From: Ziziphus jujuba
Lineage: Eukaryota; Streptophyta; Magnoliopsida; Rosales; Rhamnaceae
Length of the DNA stretch: 64,000 nt
Direction of reading: 5' to 3'
NCBI RefSeq assembly: GCF_031755915.1
Contig: NC_083387.1
Span: 12,669,001 to 12,733,000, forward strand
In this document: positions 47,718-60,500 of the stretch, piece by piece
How positions within the stretch are numbered: the first letter of the stretch is position 1
How the letters are laid out: each line of letters starts with the position of its first letter
Program-made: the position numbers and the translations under genes
The notes under the pieces: generated by a model
Databases searched by the model: none
What the model saw: only the letters and a program-made list of their open reading frames with translations
Told to the model about the DNA's origin: nothing

Positions 47718-49940
47718 ATGACAAATCCAGTCTAATGGTTGTTCTCCACTAACCGTAAGAATATAAGGATTCTGTATTTCATCTTTGGTGTTATTACTTG
47801 AGTGATGGAAACATGCTTCTCAGTATCGATTTGTATGGAACTAGCATAACCCCAATATCTAATTCTTGGTGGGAATCATTAACTTTATAATGTTTTAATA
47901 ACATCTCACACTTTTTTAATGATATTTTTTTTATGGTTATATTGACGATGATAAGTGGATCTGGTAATTAGTCAGTTTTGATAGTTATAGGTGCATCTGA
48001 CATGGCATTACACAATTAATTGACACTTCATTCTCGTTGTTGCCACCAAGTTTTTTTCTCCTATTAAGCTCAGTCTTAGTAGAAGTAGGTAGTGGCATTA
48101 GGCGGATGGTCTATCCTTCCTTAAATGGTATTACCAGGCATTGTGAAGGAGCTGTTGATTTAGCAATTTATAGTCTTTATTTATCTAGAGTTTCATCCAT
48201 TTTAGGCTCTATCAATTTTATAACAACTATCTCCAACATGCATGGACCCAAAATTAATATGCATAAATCACCTCTACTTGTGTGGTTCATTCTAGTGACA
48301 ACATTCTTATTTTTATTATCATTTCTAGTACCGGCAGAGGCAATTACCATATTGTTAACCAACTCAAACTTTTGTATGACATAATCGTACTCGTACTATG
48401 TTCATAAGTGGTTTTCTAGTAAAATCCCAATCTAGAAAAAATGGAGTATCTAAGACACAACCAATAGGTAACCAATAAAAGAAGTCTAGCAAAAATATCA
48501 GAGAATACACATAACAACTTACCTTAAATCTTTCTGTGAGTGGCTGATTGGAATTATTGATGGTGATAAAACTCTTCAAGTTAGTAAACAAGGATATACT
48601 TCTTCTCAAAATTACTAAGGGACTTGAAAATCTACTATTACTATGATATATCAAACATATGCTTGGTGGAATTATTAAAATTCAATCAAGTTCTAAAGCT
48701 TATCATTATCGACTAAATAATTAACTTGGTATGATTAAACTAATGAGTTGTATTAATGGTCATATACATTCAGCATGACTACTTCAATGACAACATATTT
48801 TTTTAGTGCATGATATTCTTGTAAGTCTACCTATTACGCTAGATGCTCAATCAAATTGGTTAGGTGGATTCTTTGATGTTGATGGTACCATTGGTATCGT
48901 TATGAAGCATCAACTACCTTAACTAAGTATTCGAGTAACCAATAAACTTTTACTAGATGTAAAGTCTTATAGGGTGGTTTTTGGAGAAAATATCTACTCT
49001 GATAGTATTCAAAATGGTTATTATCAATGGTCTATACAAAATTAAAAAGATGTCATCATGATGCTAGATTACTTTAAATCAAGAAATTTTTGAAGTCATA
49101 AATCATGATGATTCTTCCTTATTGAGGAATATTACAATCTTTATAATCTTAACGCACTTAAATATGATAGTAGTCATCATAAAGTATGGCTAGCTTTCAT
49201 AGAAAAATGGAATAAGTTGATGATATAGTCCACCTATCTTCTATTCATTTGTTTATATTAGTAGATAGCGAAGCATCTTGAAGTTTATTTTCTCATTCTA
49301 CCCAGATCCAGTATCATAAGTCATATAGTCTCGATTTAAAAAAAAAAAAAAATCAATATTTGGAAATCTAGGCATGGTTTATGGCATGATCAATATAGGT
49401 GTTCTTAGATTTCTTGTTTGGGCTCATCATATGTTTATTATGACCTTAGACATTGATAACCTTGCCTACTTCATCGCAGCTATTGTGATAATAGTTGTCC
49501 CTCCTAGAATCAAAATCTTTAGTTGAAATATTACCATTAGGGACGGGGTTTGATATAATACAAAACACCCATATTATTTGTTGTAGGGTTCATATTTTTA
49601 TTCATCATAGGATGACTTACTGGAATAATCCAGATAAATTCAGGGTCAAACATTACTCTACATGATACTTACACATTTCTATTATTTACTTTCTATAGAA
49701 GTTGTTTCATGTTATTTGCAAGATTTTACCATTGGGTTGGTAAAATCTTTGGTTGGACATTCCTTGAAACTTTAGGCTAAACCCATTTTTGGATCACTTC
49801 TTTCAGAGTTAATCTGACCCACTTTACCATGGATTTCTTAGACTTTTGAGTATGTCACATTGCATGCTAAATTATCTAGATGCTTATGCTGGATGAAATG
49901 CCATTAGCAACTCAAGGTTGGAAAGTAGTTTATTTGTTTT
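47718..49940 (+). pseudogene. cox1: Mitochondrial cox1 inserted in the nucleus, heavily decayed
   Basis: Cytochrome c oxidase subunit 1 is normally encoded in the mitochondrion. Here the start is ATGACAAAT at 47718. Homology then runs through WLFSTN, LYFIFG, LGGNH, and an open stretch at 48037-48384 with [28 protein letters not shown] and AITILLTN. After an intron it resumes at about 49270 with SSIISHIVS, then [36 protein letters not shown] and a last recognisable piece near 49905. The spelling [11 protein letters not shown] is the plant form. Numerous stops and frameshifts show that it is non-functional and old. Part of exon 1 before the intron appears lost. Confidence 0.9.
48385..49255 (+). 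pseudogene. cox1 group I intron with LAGLIDADG homing endonuclease remnant
   Basis: Between the two cox1 parts the frames give WLIGIIDGDKTLQVSKQGYT (from 48541) and GGIIKIQSS..KAYHYRL (about 48664). They continue with MIKLMSCINGHI, then WLGGFFDVDGTIGIV (48857-48898) and RVTNKLLLDV. Two LAGLIDADG-type motifs and a GGxIKxRS..A.RYRL block are characteristic of the group I intron endonuclease found in cox1 of many flowering plants. The reading frame is broken by several stops. Confidence 0.8.
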
Positions 49941-50449
49941 AACATGAAATCCTTTAGTATTTTATGAACTCTATTCATAATTTAAGCATTAAGATTTGGA
50001 TATATATATATATATATATTAGGAAATAGTAGTTTAGAATTTGTAAAGTGGTTTTATAAGGGCTTTATTGCATTGTCACCCCCTTTATTATCAAGTTTGT
50101 AGTATTTTACCTCTTGACCTTTTAAATTTGTGCATGTACCACCCATACTTTGGAAATTATGTTGAGGCATTCCAATCCTTTAGCTCCATCTAAAAGTAGA
50201 TGCTAAATGGCATGTGATGGTCATGTAAGTTAATTTTACATCTTATTTTAAGGGCAAAAAAGTCAATGTATCTTCTTCCTCTTATTCCTCATCTTCCCAA
50301 GACTTCAACTTTAGTATATATTTAAAATTTTCATTTTTTTTGTTTTTGTAAAAATTAATATTTTTGTATGTATCAAAATTGAAATACTGATTATATATAT
50401 GGAAAAGAAAAGAAAAGAAAAAAACACAATAACCAGGAATGAAATTGTA
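49941..50449. other. No recognisable gene
   Basis: Spacer between the mitochondrial insertion and the gene copy that follows, with an AT run at 50002-50020. Confidence 0.4.
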
Positions 50450-51630
50450 AACCTTGTATAACTAAATTCTGTTGAGAAAGGTCAATGTCACTTTTCCTTA
50501 TTGGTTGGCAACTCTTGAAGACTAACTGATAGATACATTCAGTTTTCTAAGTTCATCGAGTCTTTAGCTTCCATCTTTCAATAATTTCAAAAATTAATAT
50601 ATATATATATATATATAATTTATTTTCCATAAGGTAAACAATTATATTGAAAATCCCATTAGTTACCTTTCTAAGTCGTCGTTTTTGTAATTTAGCATCC
50701 ATTTCATAATGCTTAATGCCATGGGGCTCTCTTTGAATTTTCAAGTAACTAAGAAGAAATTGTGAGGAATTGGGTTTTCTAATTGCAAAGCCATAGAAGA
50801 ACTTTGTAATTGAATTGGCTTTTGCAATTGCACAGTGAATTGGTTTGATTATTAATGCTTTGCAACTTTCTAAAGAAAAATAATAACCACTCTTAGCTAC
50901 TAGAATCCAAGCCATATGGACCACAGATGTAGCCACAAGCTACAAGTGCAAACAATTTTATAAGTATAAAAAAGAATTAGAACTTATTTTCTAGGAAGAA
51001 TGTGGAAGAGTTTTTCCACAAGTTCAAGTTTGACGTTAAAACTTAGTAATGTAAACAATTAGGTGAAATGAGTTACGAGAATTTTATAAAATAATTAACA
51101 AAATACTAGAAAAAAAATGGTAGATAATAATCTAAGCTTTCTTGAAGTGTGTAGAGAATGTGGAAATTCCTTGCTATCTAAGAAATAGTGCGAATAGGAA
51201 ATAGACATGTAATATTTCTAAACTAAAGTCAAATTTGAAAAGAAGACAAAGATTAGTCTACAAACTTGTACTTGAATTAAAATGGATAAGTGAAGAAAAA
51301 AGAATCAATTAAAAGCTTTTGGAAAAAAAAAAAGTGAAGGTACTCAACAAGGTTTGTAGGAAGCTTAGGACAACACCTCACAATCCATTTAAATGCCGAG
51401 GTGGAGGTGCTATAGGTTGGGTTTGCAGCTCCATGATAATTTATATAATCATTGTTGTGATTCCGATCACTTTCTAGCGATAACTTTCGCCAAAATTGCA
51501 CCATTGAGTATGGAAGTGGAGGCAAAGTGAACCATAAGTTGTAATTTCTTTGCAGCGGTTTTCTTCTTAAACAAAGATTTAAGAGGTGATGGTGGAGTGG
51601 TGAGAACAGCACTCGGGGAAGGGAGAGAGA
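50450..51630 (-). pseudogene. Truncated copy of the pseudouridine synthase gene (exons 1-3)
   Basis: Nucleotide similarity to 28049-28890 is clear and in the same order. The exon 1-like part (about 51345-51600) encodes LWFTLPP and SAFKWIVRCCPKLPTNLV. The exon 2-like part (about 50668-50745) encodes QREPHGIKHYEMDAKLQKRR. The exon 3-like part (about 50450-50575) retains the 'agttcatcgagtctttagc' region. The mitochondrial targeting start and the end of exon 1 are lost. The intron 1 acceptor 'gcag|gttcg' has become 'gaaa|attca'. Nothing of exons 4-10 is visible. It is an incomplete duplication that still shows intron sequence, so it did not come from a spliced mRNA. Confidence 0.85.
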
Positions 51631-51940
51631 AATTTATAATACATACCAAAAAATTGAGTTTAAAAAGGAAAAAAAAATTATTTCTTAGGAAATTGGAGAT
51701 TAGGAAAAAGATGAGTAAGATAGTTTGAATTTTTTACCCTTAAATCAAATCGAAAATTAACTCATGTGACCATCACTTGTTATTTAACACCTATTAATTG
51801 ACGAAACTAATGGATTGAGACACAATTGCACACTTTTAAAAGTATATGAGGTACGCACACAAATTTGAAAGATTAGGGGATAAAATGCTATTAACCTAAT
51901 AGTTCAGGAGGGAACGATGCAACAAAGCCTTTCATAAGAT
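51631..51940. other. No recognisable gene
   Basis: Spacer with no signal I can support. Confidence 0.35.
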
Positions 51941-52400
51941 AGGGAAACTTTCTTAAAGGAGTGGATTACAATATTCATATCACTCACAAACTACACCCTT
52001 GATATGTATAAGTAGGCAGATTTAAAATTCTAAAAGCAACTTGGCTAGTATTTTTTGAAAATGCTTAATAAAATTGTGGGTCATTACAAATGGTATCATA
52101 ACCAGGTTAGGACAAAAAAACTTTGTGGACTATGCGAACCACCAATAGACCATCGACGTCCAAATGGACTCCTAAATTAACTAACCACAAAAACCTATGT
52201 GAATACCATAAAGGATTGGGATGCAGTTGAATGCAAGAACGCAATCTAGTGGAGCGTGATAGTATATAAGTTCCACATATATCATAAATTATGCCCTAGA
52301 TATGTGTAAGCACAAGGGTCTAGGACTTCAGTAGTAATTTGGCTAACACTTTTGGAATAAACTAAATAGACTAGTGGTTGTTATAAAAAGAAAATTAGGT
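51941..52400 (+). mobile_element. LTR-end fragments of a second Gypsy family
   Basis: Two related stretches (about 51985-52090 and 52265-52390) share 'acaccc...gatatgtataagta', 'gcaacttggctag' and 'tgggtcattacaaatgg' type phrases. The first is followed by atggtatcataacc at 52092, close to the tRNA-Met primer site. Similar pieces recur at 56250-56370 and 57150-57290. Confidence 0.55.
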
Positions 52401-52514
52401 AGGTGGTCATAATGGGAAGTTAAGGTCACGAGTCGAGGCATGAATGAATATGCTGTGGATGTGTAGCTATGGCCAAACTATTATTGTGATTTTGTTGAAC
52501 ACCTCCTTTGTAGC

Positions 52515-52881
52515 CACATTACTTGACTCTCTTTAAAGGCTTATACAACCTAAGGTCCACATTGGATCAATGAGATTTTAAGCACATATATTATTTAATT
52601 CACATACAACCACTTGATTGAATTAGATTATGGCCAATTATTACCACTCTCCGTGTTAGGTTGTATAAAACCTTCTCTAAAACTACACCACTTGACTTTT
52701 TTTAAAGACATAAAGTTAAAGGACCAGATCGAATCATGAGATTATGAGCCCAAATATTATCTAACCCGCACACAACCACATGATGGAAGTAGATTGTGGC
52801 CTATTTTATCTAATTCCATCGAGTGGTTGTGTGTGAGTCATATAATATTTGGGCTTAAAATTTCACTAATCCAATTTGAGG
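52515..52881. repeat. Direct and inverted repeat cluster
   Basis: Two direct copies ('acttgactctctttaaaggc...' at about 52523 and 'acttgacttttttta...' at about 52691) are followed by an inverted copy. Arms 52721-52794 and 52808-52881 are about 74 bp each, separated by 13 bp. The inner 48 bp pair best, around 'gtggttgtgtg' and 'aatatttgggct'. Transcribed, this would fold into a long hairpin. Confidence 0.7.
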
Positions 52882-54229
52882 TTTTTGACTGTATATGTCT
52901 TGAAGTAGATTCAAGTAGAAGGCATTCAATAAAAATCACAATAATAATCTAGTTTTAGCAATACAACCATATCGTGCTCACCTTTAATTCCATAAGGCAA
53001 TGACTCATGGCCTTGGTAGCCCATTATAATTATCCAACTTCATTTATTTATTAATTATTATTATTATTAGTTATGTTTGTAACAATCTAGTGGTCTATTG
53101 GGCCTCTCCTAAAAGTTTTAGCCAGATTACTTTTTCAATCTGAAACCCACATATTTATACATATATAAGGCATATCCTATGAGTGATGTAGGACTTATAT
53201 TAGTACAAAACTTACTAAATTAAATTGTTTAAACTGTAAGTTAGAATTTAGAAATATGTTTTTAGCATAAAGCATGCTTCAATAAAAAAATCAATTATAT
53301 ACAAAATACATATTAAGACATCTAAAGGGCCAACACAATAAATTTCATATCATTTGGAGTAAATATTTCTCATCAACAAAAATAAATGAAACCATGTTAT
53401 TGATCCTGTTGTAAAATTCTAATAGACAAATAAAAATTTGTAAATTCCATTTCAAATTGAATATAAGTCCAAATGGTGTGAAATAAAATCTTAATTTTTC
53501 TTTATTATAAAGTATAAAAAATAATAAACATAGATTTGTCAAATAGATATTCAACATAAGCTACTTATGCAGAAGTAGTCTCTTTCTAATTTTCTTATAA
53601 ATTAGTAAAGTTCTTGAAATTTTAATTAAATCTACACAACTCCAAATTTAATACTTTCTAAGTTAAAAGAAAGATACATAGGTCTAATTTACAAGAATAA
53701 TATATCAAAAATCAAAAAACAAGTTAATAAAATCGAAATATCAAGGTTTCAAACATGGTTCAAATTTTAAAATAGTGTAGTAGGGTCATATTTGAAAAAT
53801 CATAACTAATTTTAGAAAAATTGTTTTGACATGATTTGAATTGGAGATTGTTTATTAATAAATCTAGTTTCTGGAATTAATCTAGTTTTGAAAAATATAG
53901 TTATTAAATTCATTATAACTTTTTTTAGAAATCTCCAAATTTATTTTGTAAAATTTACGGAAAGTTGACCTATAATGCTTTCCAAGCATAGGTTACCCAT
54001 TCCGTAATTCCACTTATAGCCTTTTATAGAAATTCGAGAATTTAACTTATATGTATAGACTTGATTAAATACTACTCTTAAAGCTTATTTGGTTTTTGAG
54101 TCATCAATCCATCTTTTATAAAGAGCCAAAGGTACAATCCTTTCCACCTCAATAAATCTAATTCCTAGTAAAAATAAATAAATAAATAAATAAAAATTAA
54201 AAGACTACTATACCCATACTATGTGTTGA
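52882..54229. other. No recognisable gene
   Basis: AT-rich with low coding signal, probably internal or flanking retrotransposon DNA. A phrase at about 54090-54180 ('cacctcaataaatctaatt') recurs at 56425-56455. Confidence 0.35.
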
Positions 54230-56710
54230 ATATGTGAGGGCAAAATCATATTTTTACGCAATCATATATAACATCACACCAAACACTTCCAAAGTAGATC
54301 ATACTAAATGAATTCAATATACATTTAATGTCTCATATTTTAAGACCTACAAGAGTTGTGATCTTACAACTCGTACCCCTAAAAAGAATTTTGTCTCCAA
54401 AATTGCCTATTGTTACATTTTTCAAAAGGTTGTTGTACATGGTCTTCGATGTGTGTTAGAGTGCAGACCTTAGCTTGAGCTTGGTTACCTTATTTCTTTA
54501 ACTTAGGACAATCTCTCATCAAGCTCAAGCTTCAAGCATGATTTATTCCACTTACCATAGTTGTTGTACTTACTTTGAGCTTGATTACCTTCTTTCTTAC
54601 ACTTGAAACAAGCTTTAATCTTCTTGTAGTACTCTCCTGTATAATTCATTTCACAAGTAGGGCATGCAAGAGTCTTAACCTAAACTCTTTGTTTTCGTGG
54701 TTTCTTTTCATTTATAATGTCATCCTTATACTTTCTCTTATTGTTATTATTACGATTCCAAGGTTGCATTCACATTAGTCTCCTTCCTTTCAAGCTCTTT
54801 ATCAGCTATGATGTGAGCATTTTGTAAAACATCCTCATAAGTTGGCAACCATAAAACTGGATAGTATAAAATTCATTTTAACCTTGCCTCAAATTCCTTT
54901 ATTTTAGCAAAACTTCTACACATGAGGACTTAGGTCTTTAGACATCTTCTAAAGTCATACCACCTTCTTTAAGTTGATGAAGGTAGCTTCTTTTGCCCTT
55001 CTTACACTTTTGTTCAAGAAAAATTACTTGAATATACGATCCATGTCATTGGATTAGTTGCTATTTGATGAACTCGACTTGTTACATTTCACCACTATCC
55101 TAAATTCTCCTTAAACATATCAGAGGTATAAATCACCTTTGGAGTCTTAAAGCATGACATCAAAGTGAATAACCTTTTTGGTATCCCTTAAACAATTCTT
55201 AACAATGGTTGAATTCTTCGATTTTTTAAAAATTGGTGGATTTTGTTTCCCAAACCAATTCACAATATCAACCAATTCATCCATTCATCTTGATGGTGGA
55301 GGTCATGAAGTCATGAAAAACTTAACGTCTTGTTGGTTTGCCAAAGATGTTGAAAAGGATTGTTATACCCCTTATTTATTTATTTTGTCAAATAGGTGAG
55401 GGTAAAATCATATTTTCATACAATCACACATAATATCATAACTTCCCAAAGACAATCATATCAAATAAGTTCAATAAACATTTAATGCATTCTATTTTAA
55501 AACCTACAAGAATTGTGGCTCTTATAAGTCTCCTCCTTTAAAAAGAATCTCACCCCCAAAATTACCTAGTGTTATGTTGTTCAAAAAGTTGGTGATACTT
55601 TGTTCTCATTTCCTTTTCTCGCTCCTTTGTTACTTTCTTAACTGCATGATTCCTCCATAAGATATTCATTATGATCCATAGAATGAAGTTTCATTTCTTT
55701 AGAAAACTTAGATTTCATCATCCAATGTGCTTTTATTGCTAAGTCATGCATAATTGAAGTGACTACCATTTGTATTCATACATAAAATGTGAAATTTTAA
55801 ACTTTTTAAAAAATAAATTAAATGCCATTCAAGTCTCATACTTTAAATGCAAAACAATGTTTTCAAAATCAAACTTAAATAAAACTAACAAGTAACTTAA
55901 AAAATTTAAGAACATAAATGATAAAATTTTAAACATATTTAAAATTTAAAATAATTAAAAAGGAATTCAAATTTGATAGCAACATTTGTTCATAGGTATG
56001 TTTATTTTGTAGTTCTCTTTGTGTTGCCAAGATGCTTCCCATGACCCAGTAATATATTTAGTAAAAGTTTACTCACTATCATTTCTTAAAAAAGGAAAAA
56101 AATTAAATAATAGGGTGCGTTTACAAGCAAACTTAGTAATTTCCATGCTACAAAAAGTAGACATTCGTATGCTAAAAATTTTAAAATGCATGAAAGACAA
56201 AAACATAATTCTTACCATATGATGCATAAGTTATAGTCTAAATCTGCAATGTCCATAAAGTAAACTACACCCTAAATATGCATAAGTATGTGGACTTAGG
56301 ACCCGAAAAACAACTTAACTAGCACTTTTAGAAGAGACCCAATAGACTAGTGGGTTGTTACAAATAACATCAGAACTTAGTTGCCAAGTTATAAATCTAC
56401 CTATCAAATTAGCCATTTATACACTTTATTCCACCTCAATAAGTCTAATTTTTAGTCGCACAAAAATAAATAACAAATAATTAAATAAAAAGTAAAAATT
56501 TACCATTATACATCTATTATGTGCCAAATAGGTGAGAGCAAAATTGTCTTTTTACACAATCATAAAAAAAAACACATAAACATTTTCAAAGTAAATCACA
56601 CCAAGTAAACTCAATGATAATTTAATACTTCTTGTTTTTTTACCTACAAAAATTGTAAGTCTTTCATTTCTCCCAAAAATAGAAAAATCTCATCCTTAAA
56701 ACTATCATTT
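54230..56710. repeat. Three dispersed copies of a 190-bp repeat
   Basis: Copies at about 54230-54415, 55385-55570 and 56525-56705 share 'gtgag(g/a)g(c/t)aaaat', 'caatcata', 'acctacaa(g/a)a(g/a)ttgt' and 'aaaat...tcacc' phrases in order. They lie 1.1-1.2 kb apart, with gag-like remains after the first and third. This suggests repeated insertion or duplication of one Gypsy family. Confidence 0.6.
54470..55345 (-). mobile_element. Decayed Ty3/Gypsy gag with zinc knuckle
   Basis: On the minus strand, N- to C-terminal frames give WFGKQNPPIFKKSKNSTIVK (about 55260-55200), then KEATFINLK, and finally ACPTCEMNYTGEYY and ACFKCKKEGNQAQ (about 54660-54570). The last is a zinc knuckle pair as in gag of plant Gypsy elements, with the second knuckle's final Cys lost. 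Stops are frequent. Confidence 0.65.
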
Positions 56711-56749
56711 ATCACCTTTTTTTTTTTTACATTGTTAAGGTGCTTGATC

Positions 56750-56960
56750 CTCATTGCATACTAGAGTGTAGACCTAAGCTAAAGCTATTTACCTTCTTTC
56801 TTTAACTCAAGACAATCTCACATCATATGTATGATCTTCCTACAAGTAGCACATGCAAGAATCGCAACACAAACTCCTTTTTATCTTGGTTTTTGTCAAT
56901 TGTACTCTTCTCATTTTACTACCTCTTATTGTTTTTCTTGTAATTCAACCAAGTTCTATG
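56750..56960 (-). mobile_element. Second copy of the gag zinc-knuckle region
   Basis: The sequence resembles 54470-54760: 'cttaactcaagacaatctcacatca', 'gcacatgcaagaatcgcaac' and 'aaactcctttttatcttgg' correspond to blocks of the first copy. It is too decayed to translate cleanly. Confidence 0.5.
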
Positions 56961-57433
56961 ATGTTTAATTAAATCTACATAACTTCAAATTCAGTGGTTT
57001 TGAGCTCCAAAGAAATGTGTATAGTCTAGTTTAAAAAATAAGGTATATAATGTACCTGGTTTAGATTTAAAGATGTAGTAAGGTTAGATTTGAAAAATCA
57101 TGATCGCTTTTAAAAAAATCATTTTAAGATGCTCCAAATTGAAGATTGGTCATTTATAAGTCCCACAATGCTGATAGTCTACTCCTTTAGATATATGTAA
57201 GTATATGGGCTTAGGATCCTAGAAGCAACTTAGCTAGAGCTTTTGAAAGAAACCTAGCAAACTAGCGCATCGTTAAAGCCATTATCATCTAACATCATAT
57301 CGAAGTCAATAGTGGAATTAGCTAAAAGCAAATTAAGAAACCATGAATGGCCAAAAATAACATAAGAGCTGGCTTGAAGTAATGATTGACACCATTTGTA
57401 ACAAGAGCTAAGCAAACCAAAATAGGAGCAGAC

Positions 57434-57507
57434 TCAAATTCAATAATGGGAGTATGAGATCAAAGTTAGCTCAAATTCAATAATGGGAATATAAGATCAA
57501 AGTTAGC
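57434..57507. repeat. 37-bp tandem duplication
   Basis: Units 57434-57470 and 57471-57507 are tcaaattcaataatgggagt and onward, with two differences. Confidence 0.85.
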
Positions 57508-60500
57508 AATGAAACAAGTATCAACACCTTCCACTAGCTCAAAGTAAAGAACAACATCAAAATAGAGATGGAGGTGTCCAATTTGAAGAGCAATTAGATC
57601 TAAAACTATAAAAATGAATTGGATTGAAGATTGGCATATCATACCTAGCCATGTGCACCTATGCTAGATGGAACAAATGGAAAAGGCCCGGCTAAAAGTA
57701 AAACATGAAATGGGTACACTTGTATGAATTAATCATCTATCAAATGAAAAGTACTAAATGGTCAGTAGTTAAATGGAAAACTTGAATCGTTTAGAGTGGA
57801 TGAAGAGTAAGTGGAAAGCCATTAACCAAAACCAAGACAAAAGGCTAAAAAGGATATGAATCGAATTTGTAGATGGAAAAGAAACCTTGGATTCTATCGA
57901 GAAGGTCAACTGTCAGCCTAAATTGGTTTAGAGAGAATTTGATAGAACAATGAAGGCACGTACCTAATTGCATTGATTAAGTCTTAACATAAAAAATTGT
58001 TGCAATGAGACTTGGATTCCTTTGTAACTCAAAAGTGATCAACTTGCCCCTGGTTATTTCATCCAAGTATTTAAGTACATCTCAATTCCCTATTTATGAA
58101 TTTGACTTAGGCTTTTAAATAGCTCAAAGCATGATGCCTTCAATCTCTATTACACTTGTTTTTGTGCAAATTGAAACTTAAGAACAACTTTGAAAGATAT
58201 CTAAAACACCATCATGTTATATTTCACTTTCTCCATGGTGTCAAACTTGATTATCAAAGACTTCTTGTTGAAGTGACAATCATATCATCTTCCATCAAGT
58301 TATCATCCTCATAATCTTTTAGGTATTCAAATACTTCTCGGTCAATTTTACCTTTTCCACTGGCTTTTTTACATAAGCCACATCTTGACCAAAAGGAACT
58401 TTCAATCCTGCAGTGCTTGCTTTATTATAAGCTAAAACAATTGATTTTTTTTTTTTTTTATATCATAGTTTCAGCCATTTTGTTTAGGTTCCTCAAACAC
58501 CCCTTTTTCCTTTGAAGATGAAACTTCAATTTTTGGGAATAATAATGGTCTTTCCTTTTTCAGTTTCGTTTGCAATTTCAAGTCGTTTTTCGTAACCTTC
58601 ATCTTTTCTACTTTCTTAGCCGATGTTAGTCTCAACAAGTTGATGTTGTAAATGCCTCTTTTAGATCCAAGCATGTAGTTGATAAAAGTTGTTTTCAACC
58701 TGATACCATCGACCTCCTTTAATTATCAGAGATCTAAAAGTCCTTGGCTTTTTAATCTTCTAAAAAAAAATCTTACCTAATGATCTTTGGAGAAAATGAT
58801 ATGGATCTTGGCTCAACTTGCACCCTTTTAGTGCTGGTCATTCAACTTGATGACTTCCATTTGTATTTTCAATCTTAAGTGCAAGAACTTTGATTTAGGA
58901 TTGTGAGGCATGTTATCTTCTATATAACACTAGTCATATTCAGTTGTTGGTGCTTTGTAGTTCATCTCTTCTTTTTTGGTTCAACCTCATATTTACATCG
59001 GGTATAAAGTACTTTAGTGGTAGCCTTCTTAGTGTAAAATTCCCTTCCAAGCCTAGTATTCTTATTCCAAACTCTTCCAAATGATGCTTATCCCACGTAA
59101 ACAATGATTTTGGGTTTGGTTAAATTTGAGATGTTGGTTGAAACCATGCTTACTTTGCTCTATGGGAAATGAGTGTTGTTTACTTCTATTATGTCTTTTC
59201 CTTTTTCAAGGAACTTTAGTGTTCCCTTTCTAAATGATTATCAAAGACATCATAAGAATCTCATAATGCCCATATCTGGTCCTAGATGCTATCTTAGGAA
59301 TATCTAATTCCTTGGTCATTAATTCATGACATCTTGACCTTAGGGGTGGATTTAAAAATTTCAACAAGGGGTGCCAATTTGAAAGGGCAAGTTTTAGTCA
59401 GTTGGCTTATATACATACTCCATTTCTAATGGATCAAATTTGAGTATATATTAACTCTAATAGAGAGTCACAGATCATTAGCTAAGGAGATTATACTCCA
59501 CCCATTAAATTTACACTCTAAATTCTAAACTTATCTAGATAAAAAACTTAGATGTATTTATGAAATAATATTTGAAAGAAAAAAAAAAGAGAAAGTAAAA
59601 GCAATATATTACGATGTTGATTAAGATAAACATTAATTTAATATTAATTGCAAGCTTAAGAAAAAATAAACTAAAATAAACAAATTAAAACTTACTAAAT
59701 TCTTGGATTAACAATGTGAAAATATTATTGGTTGATATATTTATATAACTTAAATATGAAAAAATGAACCCTTAAATGAATACGTGGATTAAAAAAACAA
59801 ACTAATTAAATGTTATCATATCATCTGCCACATCATTGGTAAATAAATTTAGTGAAAATTTTGGTAACTTTAGCATTATTGTATATATATATATATATAA
59901 TTTTAATTGGAAACTTAAAAGAAAGCAAATGCCAAATGGATTATCAAAACTTTTACATATAAACATTATTTAAAATTTAATTTATTTTTGGAAAGAAAGA
60001 ATACCATATACAATATATGGCTATAATATTTATCACCTATTCTACTATAAAATCAACATCACATTTTACTTTTATCTTCACAATATCTATGATATATGTG
60101 TTTTGAATAGCTAAACATTAAACTAAAAAGACCAAAATATTGAAAGTTTTTTGCTATTTTTATTGAGGCTAAATATATGTTTAAACAAATAGAACATATG
60201 TAAAGAAAATTGAAAAACTTTTGGGGAGGTCATGCCGACTACCCTTACCCCCTTCCTCATTGGATCTGCCATTGCCTAACCATAAGTCAATTTTCGAGAA
60301 TATTTAGTACCTGAAACTAATTGGTCAAGTCACCAATTTGAGGTAAAAAATGTTTATTACAAACAGTAACTTATCCAATTGCCACTGACGTATACATGAA
60401 CTCCAGGAACTATCTTTTTCTTTCATGAACAACACTAATGCACCCTATAATGATACACCAGATTAAATAAAACTCTTATTTAATAATCTTGTAATTGAGT

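Noticed and set aside
48364..48654. 96-codon minus-strand open frame
   Set aside because: It lies antisense to the decayed cox1 intron. The plus strand carries the recognisable LAGLIDADG motif.
58471..58698. 75-codon frame reading MLGSKRGIYNINLLRL, which recalls a ribosomal protein S2 phrase
   Set aside because: The similarity is limited to a few residues and the rest is low-complexity lysine-rich sequence.
59341..60277. MITE with ends like taggggtggattt and ggatctgccattgccta
   Set aside because: The inverted ends match only weakly and no target duplication could be found, so it is mentioned only as a possibility.
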